Assembly: GCA_026874595.1 (NCBI GenBank)
Contig: CM049309.1
Location: forward strand, 93,336,723-93,400,722
Direction: 5' to 3'
Source of the DNA: Sipunculus nudus
Taxonomy: Eukaryota; Annelida; Sipuncula; Golfingiida; Sipunculidae
Length of the DNA: 64,000 nt
Shown one piece after another: positions 12,701 through 21,469 of this stretch. Each line of letters opens with the position of its first letter. Position 1 is the stretch's first letter. The position numbers and the translations under genes were made by a program. The notes beneath the pieces are model-generated. The model had not been told where the DNA came from, did no database searches, and saw nothing but the letters and a program-made list of their open reading frames with translations.

Positions 12701-15700
12701 ATGACTTGTACATGTGGATACAGATTTTTAATAGCGAGAGCTGTTCCAGCAATCATGCCTCCACCCCCGACTGGGATAATTACAGCATCAAGCTCGGGCA
12801 CCTGCTCCACAATCTCAAGTCCCATCGTTCCCTGACCAGCAAGAATGTGTGGATGGTCATACCTTCAGAAACATGTAGAAATGTAAAACTCAAACCCTGC
12901 ATGTTATTGAGTTTCCACAGAAATCAACACTGATCATCTGGCTGTAGACTGAATGACCTCCAGCTACTTTTCATCTTGCAGCACGTGACATGTGGCTTCA
13001 GTGTTCTCAGTTATGTTATGTTATGTTACTGCACTACAAAGAGGGCTGCATAATTACATCTTATCATTTAGGCATATACTGTGAAATATTCAACAAGATA
13101 AAAGTAAAATAAAGAACTACTTCAAATCTGACCACTAGATGGCACTGATAAGATCTGTGGTATTACAATAAATAACAATAATCATCATAATTTACCAGAA
13201 GTTGTGTTTAAGCTTTCATAAGGTAAGCAGTTTCTTGGCTGCACCCCGAAGATCTTGAGAGTGAACACCAGGGTGGATTGAAAAGATGTTCTGAATGGAA
13301 TTCAACTTCCCTGAATGCCAGAATATATAGGTTATATAAATATAAACTTATTTATTTTACATGGATTGTACAAATAGTTTTTATAACTAATCGAGGCACT
13401 CTCCATGGCTCCAGTGATGGCGTTTGGTAGTCTGCAGAGGTGGAGGAAACCGGAGTACCCGGAGAAAACCACCGGCCTTGGACGGGCAACTACAACCCAC
13501 TCTCATAGCCACGCCAGGGATCGAACCCGGGTCGCCAGCGGAGATAGCCAAGCGTTTTACCATTCAGCTGTCCAGGCCCCTCAGGTTCTCAAAGAGGGTA
13601 TTCATAATCAATCACGTTTCATAGAGAGTGTCTACATAATTTCAGTATAAATCACTTTGTAATCAGGTAATGCATTAACCATCAACTGTTCCTTTCTCCT
13701 CTCTGACTTATGAAATCAATCCGGATTTAATTTTCTGTACCATGTGTATTACTAGACACAACAGTCAAGAATTAATTTCTGAAATTGTTACTGACCCATT
13801 TATGTATACCAGGTTTTTCTCTTTTCCAAGTTTCATTGCAATGCTTCTGGACTGAAATAAAAATTAACTGTAAGAAAAATATATAATTACAAAAATTTCA
13901 ATTTATAATAATAAAAATATTTTGCCTGGGTTTATTCTGACTAATAAAGTATTCTTACAAGTAATGTTCCCTTCATTCTATGAATACTTATGAGCAATTA
14001 TTCCATCATAGGTTTTCTTTCTTTCTAAAAACTTTGGTTGTGCTGCATCTCACAAAATCATTTACTTACAGACAGAATATTACTTGATATGCATAATCAA
14101 CCAAATATCAACCAGTCAGAGAAGATAGCAGCAATGTTATTCCTCATACTGGACAAAAAAAAGAAAAGCTCCAATAGGTCTAGGTGTAAGGATGTGTATC
14201 AGTTAACAATAAAATGACAGTCACTCTTAATGCAATTTCTTTTTTTTTTTCAATGTAAGTAGCACCAAATACCTGAGTACAAGCTGCTGAAATTCATATC
14301 AATTTTGTAGAAATATGGAAGTGAAATATGACTACATTATTTAGCTAATGTAAAAGAAAAGCTTTTTTAGTATTTTCAAATTAAGAATTTCTGAAAAGGG
14401 ATGGCAGATCACAGTCAACAATGCTTGATATATTTATGTGATTATATAGCCTTATGGATTTCAGGTCTGAAATACACGTGGTGGGCGATCACTTGTTAAT
14501 ACTACTTACCTCACCAATATCACTGCCACAAACCATGACATTTGCTCCATACTGCCTGCATGACTGTACTTTCATCAGGGGAGCTATTTTTGGCATGACA
14601 ACTGTGACGGGGATTCCCAGCTCTGCTCCGTGATATGCCAGAGCCAGAGCATGATTCCCAGCACTCGCAGCAACTACTCCACCCGCCTTCTGCTCCTACA
14701 ATATCATTGTTAAAAGATAATTTGTTCATGTGCATCCACACATTTAATTGCAATTAATATGTGTGACTGTCAATGACATCATGGGCAACTTTCTGACTAA
14801 CATAACAGTCAAGTAATGTTCCCCAGTACAGCGTTATCTAATTTGTTGAATTAACACCCAGGTTTATGCAGGACCTGTGAACCATGATGTCAGCATCTAG
14901 ATGGTTAAAAGGTGAATACTCTTTGCTTGCTGATCCAAAAACCTATATGGTTAATACAACGTGGTATAAGACATGTCAACCACCTGTCAAAATAATATAT
15001 CTTGACAGCTTTGCTACTCCAGCTGTCTCAGCATGGACAAATTTAAATCTGAATCCATTATTATTCCCCCTACAAATAAAATAAGCAAATTTTACGTCTC
15101 TTCAGCTGAGCATTATTTCTGCAACAAACAACATACCAGTAGTCAAAATGTTAAAAGTATAGGTACAAAAAGGCCAGCAACATAGTCAAAATGTTAAAAG
15201 TGTAGGTACAATAAGGCCAGCAACATAGTCAAATGTTATAAGTTTAGGTACAATAAGGCCAGGAACAGAGTCAAATGTTATAAGTTTAGGAACAATAAAG
15301 CCAGCAACATAGTCAAATGTTATAAGTTTAGGTACAATAAAGCCAGCAACATAGTCAAAATGTTAAAAGTGTAGGTACAATAAGGCCAGCAACATAGTCA
15401 AAATGACATAAGTTTAGGTACAATAAAGCTAGCAACATAGTCAAAATGTTATAAGTATAGGTACAAAAAGGCCAGCAACATAGTCAAAATGTTAAAAGTG
15501 TAGGTACAATAAGGCCAGCAACATAGTCAAATGTTATAAGTTTAGGTACAATAAGGCCAGGAACATAGTCAAATGTTATAAGTTTAGGTACAATAAGGCC
15601 AGGAACAGAGTCAAATGTTATAAGTTTAGGTACAATAAAGCCAGCAACATAGTCAAAATGTTAAAAGTATAGGTACAAAAAGGCCAGCAACATAGTCAAA

Positions 15701-18700
15701 ATGTTAAAAGTGTAGGTACAATAAGGCCAGCAACATAGTCAAATGTTATAAGTTTAGGTACAATAAGGCCAGGAACATAGTCAAATGTTAAAAGTATAGG
15801 TACAAAAAGGCCAGCAACATAGTCAAATGTTAAAAGTATAGGTACAATAAAGCCAGCAACATAGTCAAAATGTTAAAAGTGTAGGTACAATAAGGCCAGC
15901 AACATAGTCAAAATGTTAAAAGTGTAGGTACAATAAAGCCAGCAACATAGTCAAATGTTATAAGTTTAGGTACAATAAAGCCAGCAACATAGTCAAAATG
16001 TTAAAAGTGTAGGTACAATAAGGCCAGCAACATAGTCAAAATGACATAAGTTTAGGTACAATAAAGCTAGCAACATAGTCAAAATGTTATAAGTATAGGT
16101 ACAAAAAGGCAAGCAACATAGTCAAAATGTTAAAAGTGTAGGTACAATAAGGCCAGCAACATAGCCAAAATGACATAAGTTTAGGTACAATACAGCGAGC
16201 AACATAGTCAAATGTTATAAGTATAGGTACAAAAAGGCCAGCACATTTTTCTGAATATTCGATCTACCACAAATGTTGAAGGTGATCCAAAAATTATTCA
16301 CACCTTAATTCTTTCACAATGTCACATTCTATTTTTTTTTTAATGTTTGAAATAATGATTCTGGTAGAAACATCTGCAAATTTGTGATGATATTACAAGA
16401 GTTCACACACACATGTAAATTAGTATATCATGAAAAACTTACTGGTGGTAACATCATGAGTGTGTATCTGGCCCCTCTTTCTTTAAAACTGAAAGAAGAA
16501 GAAAGAATTATCTTTAGTTAGTTAAACAGTAAGCTGTTTTATGAGATATGGTTCTAGATATTCTTCAGGTAAAGTAGATTATTTCAAATAACTATACCTG
16601 TAAATATTTTATTCATAGTATACTGCTTTTACAAAGACTGAATGTGATTCTGTCTGAAGGTACAAATCAATATACAAAAGTACAAACATTGAAGTAGAGG
16701 AGGTATTCCCCAATCAGTCATTTTGGAGACGCAAACATGCCCAAAAACCATGTTTCCAACTTCTGTAATTGAATACTTTGTCAAAATTATAATTTAGGTA
16801 TTCGTAACTGCTTGTAAGTTGTACTAATAACAAACAGCAATAGCTTTTATTCTTACTAGAATATGGGAAGTCAACAAGCAACTATGTGTATCCACTGAAC
16901 TCAGAGCGGAATGGGTTAAGTGAGGTGTGGATTGAGTTGCAAGGGGAAATGGATGTCTGCCATATAAACATGACTGTATGTGGTGCCTACAGTCATCTGA
17001 AATAGAAAGCTATACAAGACGTATACATATGCAAAATTTCAGGTGGATAAGTCAAACCACTGCTGAGAAATGAGTGACTTTTACTCTGGGCAGATGAACA
17101 GATGGACACCATGCAAAAATGATTGCAAGTTGGGACACCAAATTTGCTGAAGCTGTGAAGCTATGTGAGATCTATACTCATGCAAAATTTCAGGCATATA
17201 CGTCAAACCAGTCCTGTGATATTAGGATGGATGTCTGCAGCATAAACATAAATGAAGGTGGTGCCACATGCCACAAAATCAAGAAAGATATCCAAAATGT
17301 ATACATAGGCATAATTTTAGGCTGATACGTCAAACCACTGCCAAGAAATGAGTGATTTTATCCCATGGCAGCCAAACAGAAGGATGCTGTGCAAAAACGG
17401 TTGCAGGTGGCACCACCAGTTTTGCGTATGATAAAGAGCCATGTGAGATCTATACACATGCCAATATTTCAGGAGGATACGTCAAACCAGTCCTGATATA
17501 TTAGCACGGATGTCCGCAGCATGAAGGTGAATGTAGGGGCGCCACCTGTCAAAAAATCTAGAGAGCTATCAAGGATGTATACACATGCTAAATATCAGGT
17601 GGATAAGTCCAACCACTGCAGAGATATGAGTGACTTTAACCCAAGGCAGACAAACAGATGGGCATTGTGAAAATGGTTGCAGGTGGCGACACCAGTTTTT
17701 TTTGTATCATATAAAGCTATCAAAGAGCTAAACTTGTGCAAAATTTCAGCCTGATTGGTCAAATGAGTCTGAAGATATGTGGGATAATGTGTGGAAACAG
17801 ATGCACGGATGGACGCACTGCAGAGAGGAAAGGTCAGAGGTCAAAGCAAAATGGTTAGGCACCAGTTCATATGTGACCCGATAATGGGTCCTGTGGTCTC
17901 AGAGGAGTTCTCTGGAAACAAATGCGATGTTGGCACCCAGACAAAAACAGAATCTGCAAAACTTTGTTTTGGCGAATACAATTATGCAAGGTGTACCATT
18001 ACCATGACATTTTTACCATTTTATACATTTCTGAGGATAATGTGGGCTGGTGCTGAACATTTGTTTAGGTATAGTATAATGATAAACCTACCTGCCAGTG
18101 TACTGAAGAAATTCTTTCTTGAAGTAAATTTCCATGCCTGTGAATGATGACATGTGAGATCTCTGAAACATAAGACAGTCCATGTCATTATGACTTTGCT
18201 ATTTATAATTTCTACAGTTTGCCTTAGAATCTTCTCATTTATGGCATATCAAGAGACTTTCTATATGAGCTGAGCAAAACACTCATTCATTTTAACATAC
18301 TGGAAATTAAAATATATTTCCTATCAAAACAAATTTACAGATGTTTTAAGCAAGTTTTGGGTATGTTTACCCTTTAGGGAACAGGGGGAGGAGGCAAAGA
18401 TTATATATTAGATACATGTTTAACTGTAATATTCAGCTGTTTCCCCAGTGCTCAGAATGACTTCATAGTCCTGCCTTACAATGACAATGGCATCTTTTTT
18501 ATCTGACTGAACCTAACTGGACATGAAGCTTGGACAATCAAGGCAATTATACACAAAATAAATTAAGTTTGGTCACATAGATTAGGTTCAGATCTGTTTG
18601 GCCCTGCAGGAAACCCTTAAGGGCGAATGAGATCTAGGCTCAAAGTGTAACAATAAAAATTATGTGAAATACTGATCTAGGCTCAAAGTGTAACCCTAAA

Positions 18701-19308
18701 ATTCATGTGAAATACTGATCTAGGCTCAAAGTGTAACCCTAAAATTCATGTGAAATACTGATCTAGGCTCAAAGTGTAACCCTAAAATTCATGTGAAATA
18801 CTGAATCAAAGCAATTAATCAGAATAAACCTGGATACAGCTGATCAAGCTGAGCTTCTTAAACTGTTTATTCAACAAATGGTTGGCTATAACTGATCAGT
18901 TCTAACTTAAAGATTGCTGATTCCCCTGTCTAGGTCTGCTGATAGTAAAATAACTCATGTATTTAATCATCAAGTGATTTTTTTATTTAAATAATGAGAA
19001 AATGTAAATGTGTCAAATGATGGTGAAATGATAATTATTAGTACTTTCCAATTTATATACTATAGTTGATATGACACATTCAACATTACTCCTGTAACAT
19101 TAAAACATCTGAATGTGAATATGAACCTCGCTGCCTCTTTGAACAAGCTTGATTTCCTGGAATGACAAACTCCACTCACTGTGCATGGTGTTCTTTCAAT
19201 GCCATTTTTGATTTTATATGCAGCAGCACTGACTTCCTGGAACAGCACCTGAACTGGGCTTTCCGGGTCACAAAAAGGGTCTTTTATTTCCTCTTCAGCA
19301 CTTCCCAT
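609..19308 (-). CDS. L-threonine ammonia-lyase with ACT domain (PLP-dependent threonine deaminase), 12 coding exons
   Basis: Exons read on the minus strand, 5' to 3': 19308-19180, 18162-18092, 16488-16443, 14695-14510, 13851-13796, 12862-12700, 12299-12209, 8086-8011, 7487-7362, 5080-4913, 4281-4224, 713-609. Every junction has AG/GT borders and compatible phase, giving an uninterrupted 424-residue protein. Visible family motifs are the PLP-lysine motif SFKERGA (Lys69), SAGNHA (about 93-98), the phosphate-binding glycine loop VGGGGM (about 194-199), and a C-terminal ACT domain (about 345-424) with TDRPGGIAEL. By family knowledge it converts L-threonine to 2-oxobutyrate and ammonia, and the fold also covers serine racemase and dehydratase. 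The length fits the 400-430 residue ACT-bearing class rather than the ACT-less TdcB or serine racemase (about 330-340). No signal or transit peptide is evident, so cytosolic action is inferred. All exons are intact, so the gene is probably functional. Substrate preference cannot be told from sequence. Confidence 0.95.
858..3691 (-). mobile_element. GGCGCC-palindrome modular repeat, copy 1, split by an insertion
   Basis: The element runs from the hairpin end at 858-885 (arms TATCCGC / GCGGATA) to the second hairpin end at about 3660-3691, where GTAGTCG pairs with CGACTAC before TATTCTAG. Body modules carrying GGTGGCGCCACC occur around 1172, 1322, 1452, 3299 and 3380. Homology to the other copies stops at about 1518 and resumes at about 3208, so about 1.7 kb is inserted. 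It lies inside the last intron of the threonine ammonia-lyase gene. Confidence 0.7.
1519..3207. mobile_element. Unidentified 1.7-kb insertion inside the modular repeat
   Basis: Defined by interruption of an otherwise continuous repeat copy. The flanks ATCACTCAT (about 1510-1518) and ATCGCCCAT (about 3202-3210) resemble a 9-bp target duplication with two differences. The body is AT-rich, has a short (TA)n run near 3066-3084, and has a 61-codon minus-strand ORF at 2282-2097 with no recognised domain. No terminal inverted repeat is obvious, so the class is unknown. Confidence 0.35.
3692..4223. other. Intron sequence, no element recognised
   Basis: AT-rich remainder of the last intron. The neighbouring introns 4282-4912 and 7488-8010 are the same. 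I see no exons, tandem arrays or inverted repeats in them. Confidence 0.5.
4224..4281 (-). CDS. Threonine ammonia-lyase coding exon 11 (ACT domain)
   Basis: 58 nt with acceptor cttccag and donor gtgagg. It encodes IKDIFHERAWLKSDIFSVQ and continues the ACT domain in phase. Confidence 0.92.
4913..5080 (-). CDS. Threonine ammonia-lyase coding exon 10 (ACT domain start)
   Basis: 168 nt with acceptor gtttag and donor gtgagt. It encodes VVIPLCGGNIDTTVLGRCIE and then RFVVTVTDRPGGIAELTKLI. The CGGNID block ends the catalytic domain and the TDRPGGIAEL stretch is the first strand and helix of an ACT regulatory domain. ACT domains usually bind amino-acid effectors, but the ligand here is not known. Confidence 0.95.
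5547..7292. repeat. 37-bp minisatellite, about 47 copies
   Basis: The unit contains CTCTGATCAGTCCTGCCCAC followed by CCTCAGGGTGTCTACCC. Most units carry the BclI palindrome TGATCA. Variants (GTG/GCG/GCA after AGG; TAC/TGC/TAT before CCC) are shuffled among copies. A distinctive variant block (gggcatttg ... gggcgtttt) recurs at 6085, 6492 and 6788, exactly 11 and 8 units apart, which shows higher-order duplication. It fills the intron between coding exons 9 and 10. Open frames across it are artefacts. Confidence 0.95.
7362..7487 (-). CDS. Threonine ammonia-lyase coding exon 9
   Basis: 126 nt with acceptor gtttcag and donor gtgagt. It encodes EEFIALAILRLVELEKAVVE followed by GAGATGLAAVLAGLLPELEGK. 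The EGAGA motif precedes the end of the catalytic domain. It ends in phase 2. Confidence 0.95.
8011..8086 (-). CDS. Threonine ammonia-lyase coding exon 8
   Basis: 76 nt with acceptor atttcag and donor gtaggt. It encodes LAVPLVGVNAFATAAPLIDK then MVVV. The match to the DGLAVP.VG.NAF family block is clear. The 4.1-kb intron just upstream (8087-12208) holds the DIRS-like element. Confidence 0.93.
8206..8397. repeat. Right inverted terminal repeat of the DIRS-like element
   Basis: The outer end carries a C-run then CATTCCCTCCCTGTGAATGG. The inner part, from about 8260, matches the reverse complement of 11810-11655 almost base for base. The two termini differ in their outermost 30-60 bp, which is the DIRS pattern of non-identical ends. 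Confidence 0.88.
8448..8560. repeat. Internal complementary region of the DIRS-like element
   Basis: Bases 8448-8514 are the inverted copy of the element's right outer end (8206-8262), with one or two differences. Bases 8514-8560 are the inverted copy of its left outer end (11827-11785). The abutting point near 8514 matches the circle junction that DIRS elements use to restore ends during replication (established for DIRS1). This feature supports the DIRS assignment over a DNA transposon with inverted repeats. Confidence 0.88.
8619..9344 (-). pseudogene. Tyrosine recombinase of the DIRS-like element
   Basis: A 241-codon open frame, with the recombinase frame reaching up to a stop at about 9389. 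Motifs are the N-terminal RKTVFLLALASAGRRSELHA (catalytic Arg around residue 24-25), HDIRALLTS with the H-x-x-R box at 157-160, and STFTRFYLKD with the nucleophilic Tyr at 193. It would join or circularise the element's DNA ends. The frame is intact across the whole catalytic domain. A homopolymer run (C18 at about 9032-9050) adds a glycine tract. No ATG was identified. The frame is entered from the deletion junction with the RT stub, so it may not be translated. Confidence 0.85.
9380..9690 (-). pseudogene. N-terminal stub of the DIRS-like reverse transcriptase
   Basis: The frame shared with the Gag-like C-terminus runs on into GARLSDHFPTWAGIT, then IDKRAIFEV and GFYSRLFLVPS. These are the opening blocks of DIRS reverse transcriptases (A.....G..SRLFLVPK). 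Homology stops straight after LFLVP, the frame ends at 9349, and the recombinase begins in another frame. The missing RT/RNase H/methyltransferase block marks one internal deletion with its junction near 9380-9390. Confidence 0.75.
9700..11532 (-). pseudogene. Gag-like ORF1 of the DIRS-like element, broken
   Basis: ATG at 11532 in good context opens MENPTYCGSCGSIIPV, then DSHPTCFRCR and ADPCFHCQTW, a cysteine-pair module found at the start of DIRS Gag-like proteins. A G-run at about 11281-11295 shifts the frame. A long Pro/Ser-rich middle segment follows to 10275. The frame is then lost again near 10270 (TGA), and a helical C-terminal part (containing TLNDIWQASAHTCAELNQV) continues in the frame of the RT stub. 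Two breaks make it a pseudogene. Some may be sequencing errors at the homopolymer. Confidence 0.7.
11655..11827. repeat. Left inverted terminal repeat of the DIRS-like element
   Basis: Reverse-complementary to 8260-8397 over its inner part. Its own outer tail (about 11785-11827) is not shared with the right repeat but is copied in the internal complementary region. Confidence 0.87.
11828..12208. other. Intron sequence, no element recognised
   Basis: AT-rich DNA between the DIRS-like element and coding exon 7. The intron 12300-12699 is similar. I see no repeats or exons in either. Confidence 0.45.
12209..12299 (-). CDS. Threonine ammonia-lyase coding exon 7
   Basis: 91 nt with acceptor tcaaag and donor gtaaga. 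It encodes GVESERCASFTASLEAGKPI then YTKASSTIAD. This is the GVE..C.S...SL.AG..I..K..STIADG region of the catalytic domain. It ends in phase 1. Confidence 0.93.
12700..12862 (-). CDS. Threonine ammonia-lyase coding exon 6 (glycine loop)
   Basis: 163 nt with acceptor tctgaag and donor gtaagt. It encodes YDHPHILAGQGTMGLEIVEQ and later IIPVGGGGMIAGTALA, the tetraglycine PLP-phosphate loop and the following helix. It ends at a codon boundary after VQVI. Confidence 0.95.
13390..13582 (-). mobile_element. tRNA-derived SINE
   Basis: On the minus strand the head reads GGGGCCTGGACAGCTGAATGG (bases about 13582-13562, a box-A-like stretch), followed about 35 bp later by GGTTCGATCCC (box B, about 13513-13523). 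This is the split RNA polymerase III promoter of a tRNA. A GC-rich body containing GGTTTTCTCCGGGTACTCCG follows, a segment that I recall as recurrent in mollusc and other metazoan SINEs. The 3' end near 13390 has no clear A-tail. It lies in the intron between coding exons 5 and 6. Confidence 0.65.
13796..13851 (-). CDS. Threonine ammonia-lyase coding exon 5
   Basis: 56 nt with acceptor tatttcag and donor gtcagt. It encodes SRSIAMKLGKEKNLVYIN and ends in phase 2. The next exon completes the glycine of the conserved YINGYDHP stretch. Confidence 0.9.
13852..14509. other. Intron sequence, no element recognised
   Basis: AT-rich intron between coding exons 4 and 5. I see nothing beyond short A/T runs. 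Confidence 0.45.
14510..14695 (-). CDS. Threonine ammonia-lyase coding exon 4 (SAGNHA loop)
   Basis: 186 nt, exactly 62 codons, with acceptor attgtag and donor gtaagt. It contains VVAASAGNHALALAYHG and VVMPKIAPLMKVQSCRQYGA, the substrate-loop and VMP/AP-K signatures of threonine dehydratases. A longer-looking ORF in another frame here is a shadow. Confidence 0.95.
15134..16246. repeat. 42/43-bp minisatellite, about 26 copies
   Basis: The unit contains AACATAGTCAAAATGTTAAA followed by AGTGTAGGTACAATAAGGCCAGC. Copies are 43 bp, or 42 bp where AAAATG is AAATG. A second variant set reads ATAAGTTTAGGT. Runs of the same variant order recur (for example about 15350-15440 and 15985-16070), showing segmental duplication in the array. 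It occupies the intron between coding exons 3 and 4. Confidence 0.93.
16443..16488 (-). CDS. Threonine ammonia-lyase coding exon 3 (PLP lysine)
   Basis: A 46-nt micro-exon with acceptor ctttcag and donor gtaagt. It encodes FKERGARYTLMMLPP, carrying the lysine that forms the Schiff base with PLP. Such a short exon is easily missed by gene finders, and losing it would remove the active site. Confidence 0.92.
16856..17979 (+). mobile_element. GGCGCC-palindrome modular repeat, copy 2
   Basis: It begins CTAGAATATGGGAAGTCAAC with a decayed form of the GTAGTCG hairpin end, and ends with the TTTTGGCGAATAC form of the second hairpin end. Several palindromes are degraded (GGTGGTGCCACA, GGGGCGCCACC), so this is an older copy. 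It lies in the intron between coding exons 2 and 3. Confidence 0.7.
18092..18162 (-). CDS. Threonine ammonia-lyase coding exon 2
   Basis: 71 nt between acceptor tttcag and donor gtaggt. It encodes RSHMSSFTGMEIYFKKEFLQ then YTG and ends in phase 2, so the serine of the PLP-lysine motif is split across the intron. The peptide is the conserved substrate-domain entry of the family. Confidence 0.92.
18626..18800. repeat. 43-bp tandem repeat, four copies
   Basis: The unit contains TGATCTAGGCTCAAAGTGTA followed by ACCCTAAAATTCATGTGAAATAC. The first copy is divergent and the next three are almost identical. It lies in the intron between coding exons 1 and 2. Confidence 0.85.
19180..19308 (-). CDS. 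Threonine ammonia-lyase coding exon 1 (start codon)
   Basis: ATG at 19308-19306 opens 43 codons ending ERTPCT. The donor gtgagt follows at 19179. The ATG was chosen because an acceptor (tttcag) lies only five bases upstream at about 19314, so the 5' UTR is spliced on here. An open frame continues upstream of the acceptor but is intronic. The acidic N-terminus precedes the conserved helix VSAAAYKIKNGIERTP, which starts the fold. Confidence 0.88.
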
Positions 19309-19696
19309 TTCAGCTGAAACATATAAAGTGAGGTTGTTCACCAATGATATAGTACGATGCAAATATACCATAAACCATTAGAGATTTGATATTACAGCTG
19401 ATAAGGACTAAACTAACACAAGCTGCTTCTTCTGGTCGTGCCCTTCAGTATATATGTTCTCTTCAAATCTGGGTATAACAGACACTGCTAAATGACAACA
19501 TGAGTAGCATAAGTTCTGATTTCAGGTCAATTCCTGTGATCACCTGTGGCTTCCCCTCCATGGATTGTTATCTGGGGAGGAATTAAGATTTGGCAAATCT
19601 ATAAAATATAACTTGGATTTAATATAAATTGCGCTTAATGTGGTTATCTAAACATGAATTTATATGTTTTGCCACAGAAGACTCTCATTAAGTGCA

Positions 19697-19795
19697 GCTT
19701 TAACAAAAATCTAACTGGCTTTGTCACAGCTTTAACAACAATCCAGCTGGCTTTGTCACAGCTTTAACAACAATCCAACTGGCTTTGTCACATCT
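19697..19795. repeat. 32-bp tandem repeat, three copies
   Basis: The unit reads AGCTTTAACAACAATCCAAC then TGGCTTTGTCAC. It is in the first intron of the threonine ammonia-lyase gene. Confidence 0.8.
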
Positions 19796-19870
19796 TCTAT
19801 CCAAGTACCCAGTGGTTCCATGTACATAGTTTCTTAGTCAGTTAAGGCAATACATAATTGAAAAGTAATT

Positions 19871-21306
19871 GTATCCGCAAAAACAAAGTTTTGACACCGC
19901 CGCCACCGCTCTCAATTCCAGAGAACTCCTCTGAGACTACTGGTCTGATTTTTCCAAAACTTACACCAGTTATCAGGTCACATGTGAACTGTTGCCTAAC
20001 CAATCATCGTTTACCTTAGACCTTTCCTCTCTGCCCAGTGTCCATTTGTGCGTCTGTTTCCACACATAAACGAACATATCTCAAGAACCATTTGACCAAT
20101 CAGGAAAAAAATTTTGTACAAATGTAGCCCTTGGATAGCTTTATAACATACACAAAAATGGTGGCGCCACCTGCAACCATGATTGCACAGTCAGTGTCCA
20201 TCTGTTCGTCTGCTTTGGGTTAAAATCACTTACATCTCTGCAGTGGTTTGACTAATTCACCTGAAATTTGGCAAGCGTATACATCCTGGATAGCTTTCTT
20301 CATTTTATGATAGGTGGCGCCACCTACATTCACGTTCATGCTGCAGATATCCATTCTTATATCTCCGGAATGCTTTGGCGTATCTTCCTGAAAATTTGCA
20401 TGTGTATATATCTCACATAGCTCTTTATCATACGCAAAACTGGTGGCGCCACCTGCAACCATTTTTGCACAGCGTCTGTTTGTCTGCCGTGGGATAAAAT
20501 CATTAATATCTCTGCAGTGGTTTCACATATGTGCCTAAAATTTTTGCAGGTTTATACACCCTGAAAAGCTTTCTTGATTTTTTTACAGGTGGCGCCACCT
20601 ACATTCTAGTTTACGCTGCAGACATCCAAGCTCATATCTCGGGAACTGTTTGACCGATTGGGCCAAAATTTTGCATGTGAATAGATCTCACATAGCTCTT
20701 TATCATATACAAAACTGGTGGCGCCACCTGCAACCATCTTTGCACAGCGTCCATCTGTTTGTCTGCCATGGGATAAAATCACTCATAACCAGGTAGTGGT
20801 TTGACATATCTGCCTAAAATTTTGCAGGTTTATACATCCTGGACAGCTTTCTTGATTTTATGACAGGTGGCGCTACCTACATTCTAGTTTACGCTGCAGA
20901 CATCCAAGCTCATATCTTGGGAACTGTTTGACCGATTGGGCCAAAATTTTGCATGTTTTTAGATCTCACATAGCTCTTTATCATACACAAAACTGAGGGG
21001 GCCACCTGCAACCATTTCTGCATGATGTCTGTCTGTTTGTCTGCCGTGGGCTAAAATCACCCATATCTCAGTAGTGGTTTGACTTATCTGCCTAAAATTT
21101 TGCGTGTTTATACATCTTGGTTAGCTTTCTCGATTTTTTTTGGCAGGTGGCGCCACCTACATACACATTTCGGCTGCAGAAATCCATGCTAATATGCAAC
21201 ACACCTCACTCTATTTCCCCTTGCCCTTCAATCCATGCCACAGTTCACCTGTTCCACTCTGATTTTGGCAGATACATGTAGTCGCTTGTCGACTACCATA
21301 TTCTAG
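19871..21306 (-). mobile_element. GGCGCC-palindrome modular repeat, copy 3
   Basis: Both ends are present: GTATCCGCAAAAACAAAG at 19871 and TACCATATTCTAG ending at 21306 after the GTAGTCG/CGACTAC hairpin. Palindromes GGTGGCGCCACC recur at about 20161, 20313, 20444, 20588, 20716 and 21147, with a one-base variant at 20867. It is the reverse orientation of copies 2, 4 and 5 and is near full length (about 1.44 kb). Confidence 0.8.
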
Positions 21307-21469
21307 TTATGATGTAAGGTTTGATGTGTCAGGAAAAAAAATTGCTTTCAGCTGATAAAAGTTTCCAGCCTTTATGTGACTACCTTTTTAGTTTAAAAAC
21401 ATTTAAAGCATTCAAGCAGTGTCGTGGCAGTTACATGGTCTTCTAAACACACCAGTAAAAGAAATTTTT

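Noticed and set aside
14520-14753. 77-codon minus-strand frame over coding exon 4
   Set aside because: It is a shifted frame. The frame with SAGNHA between splice sites is the true one.
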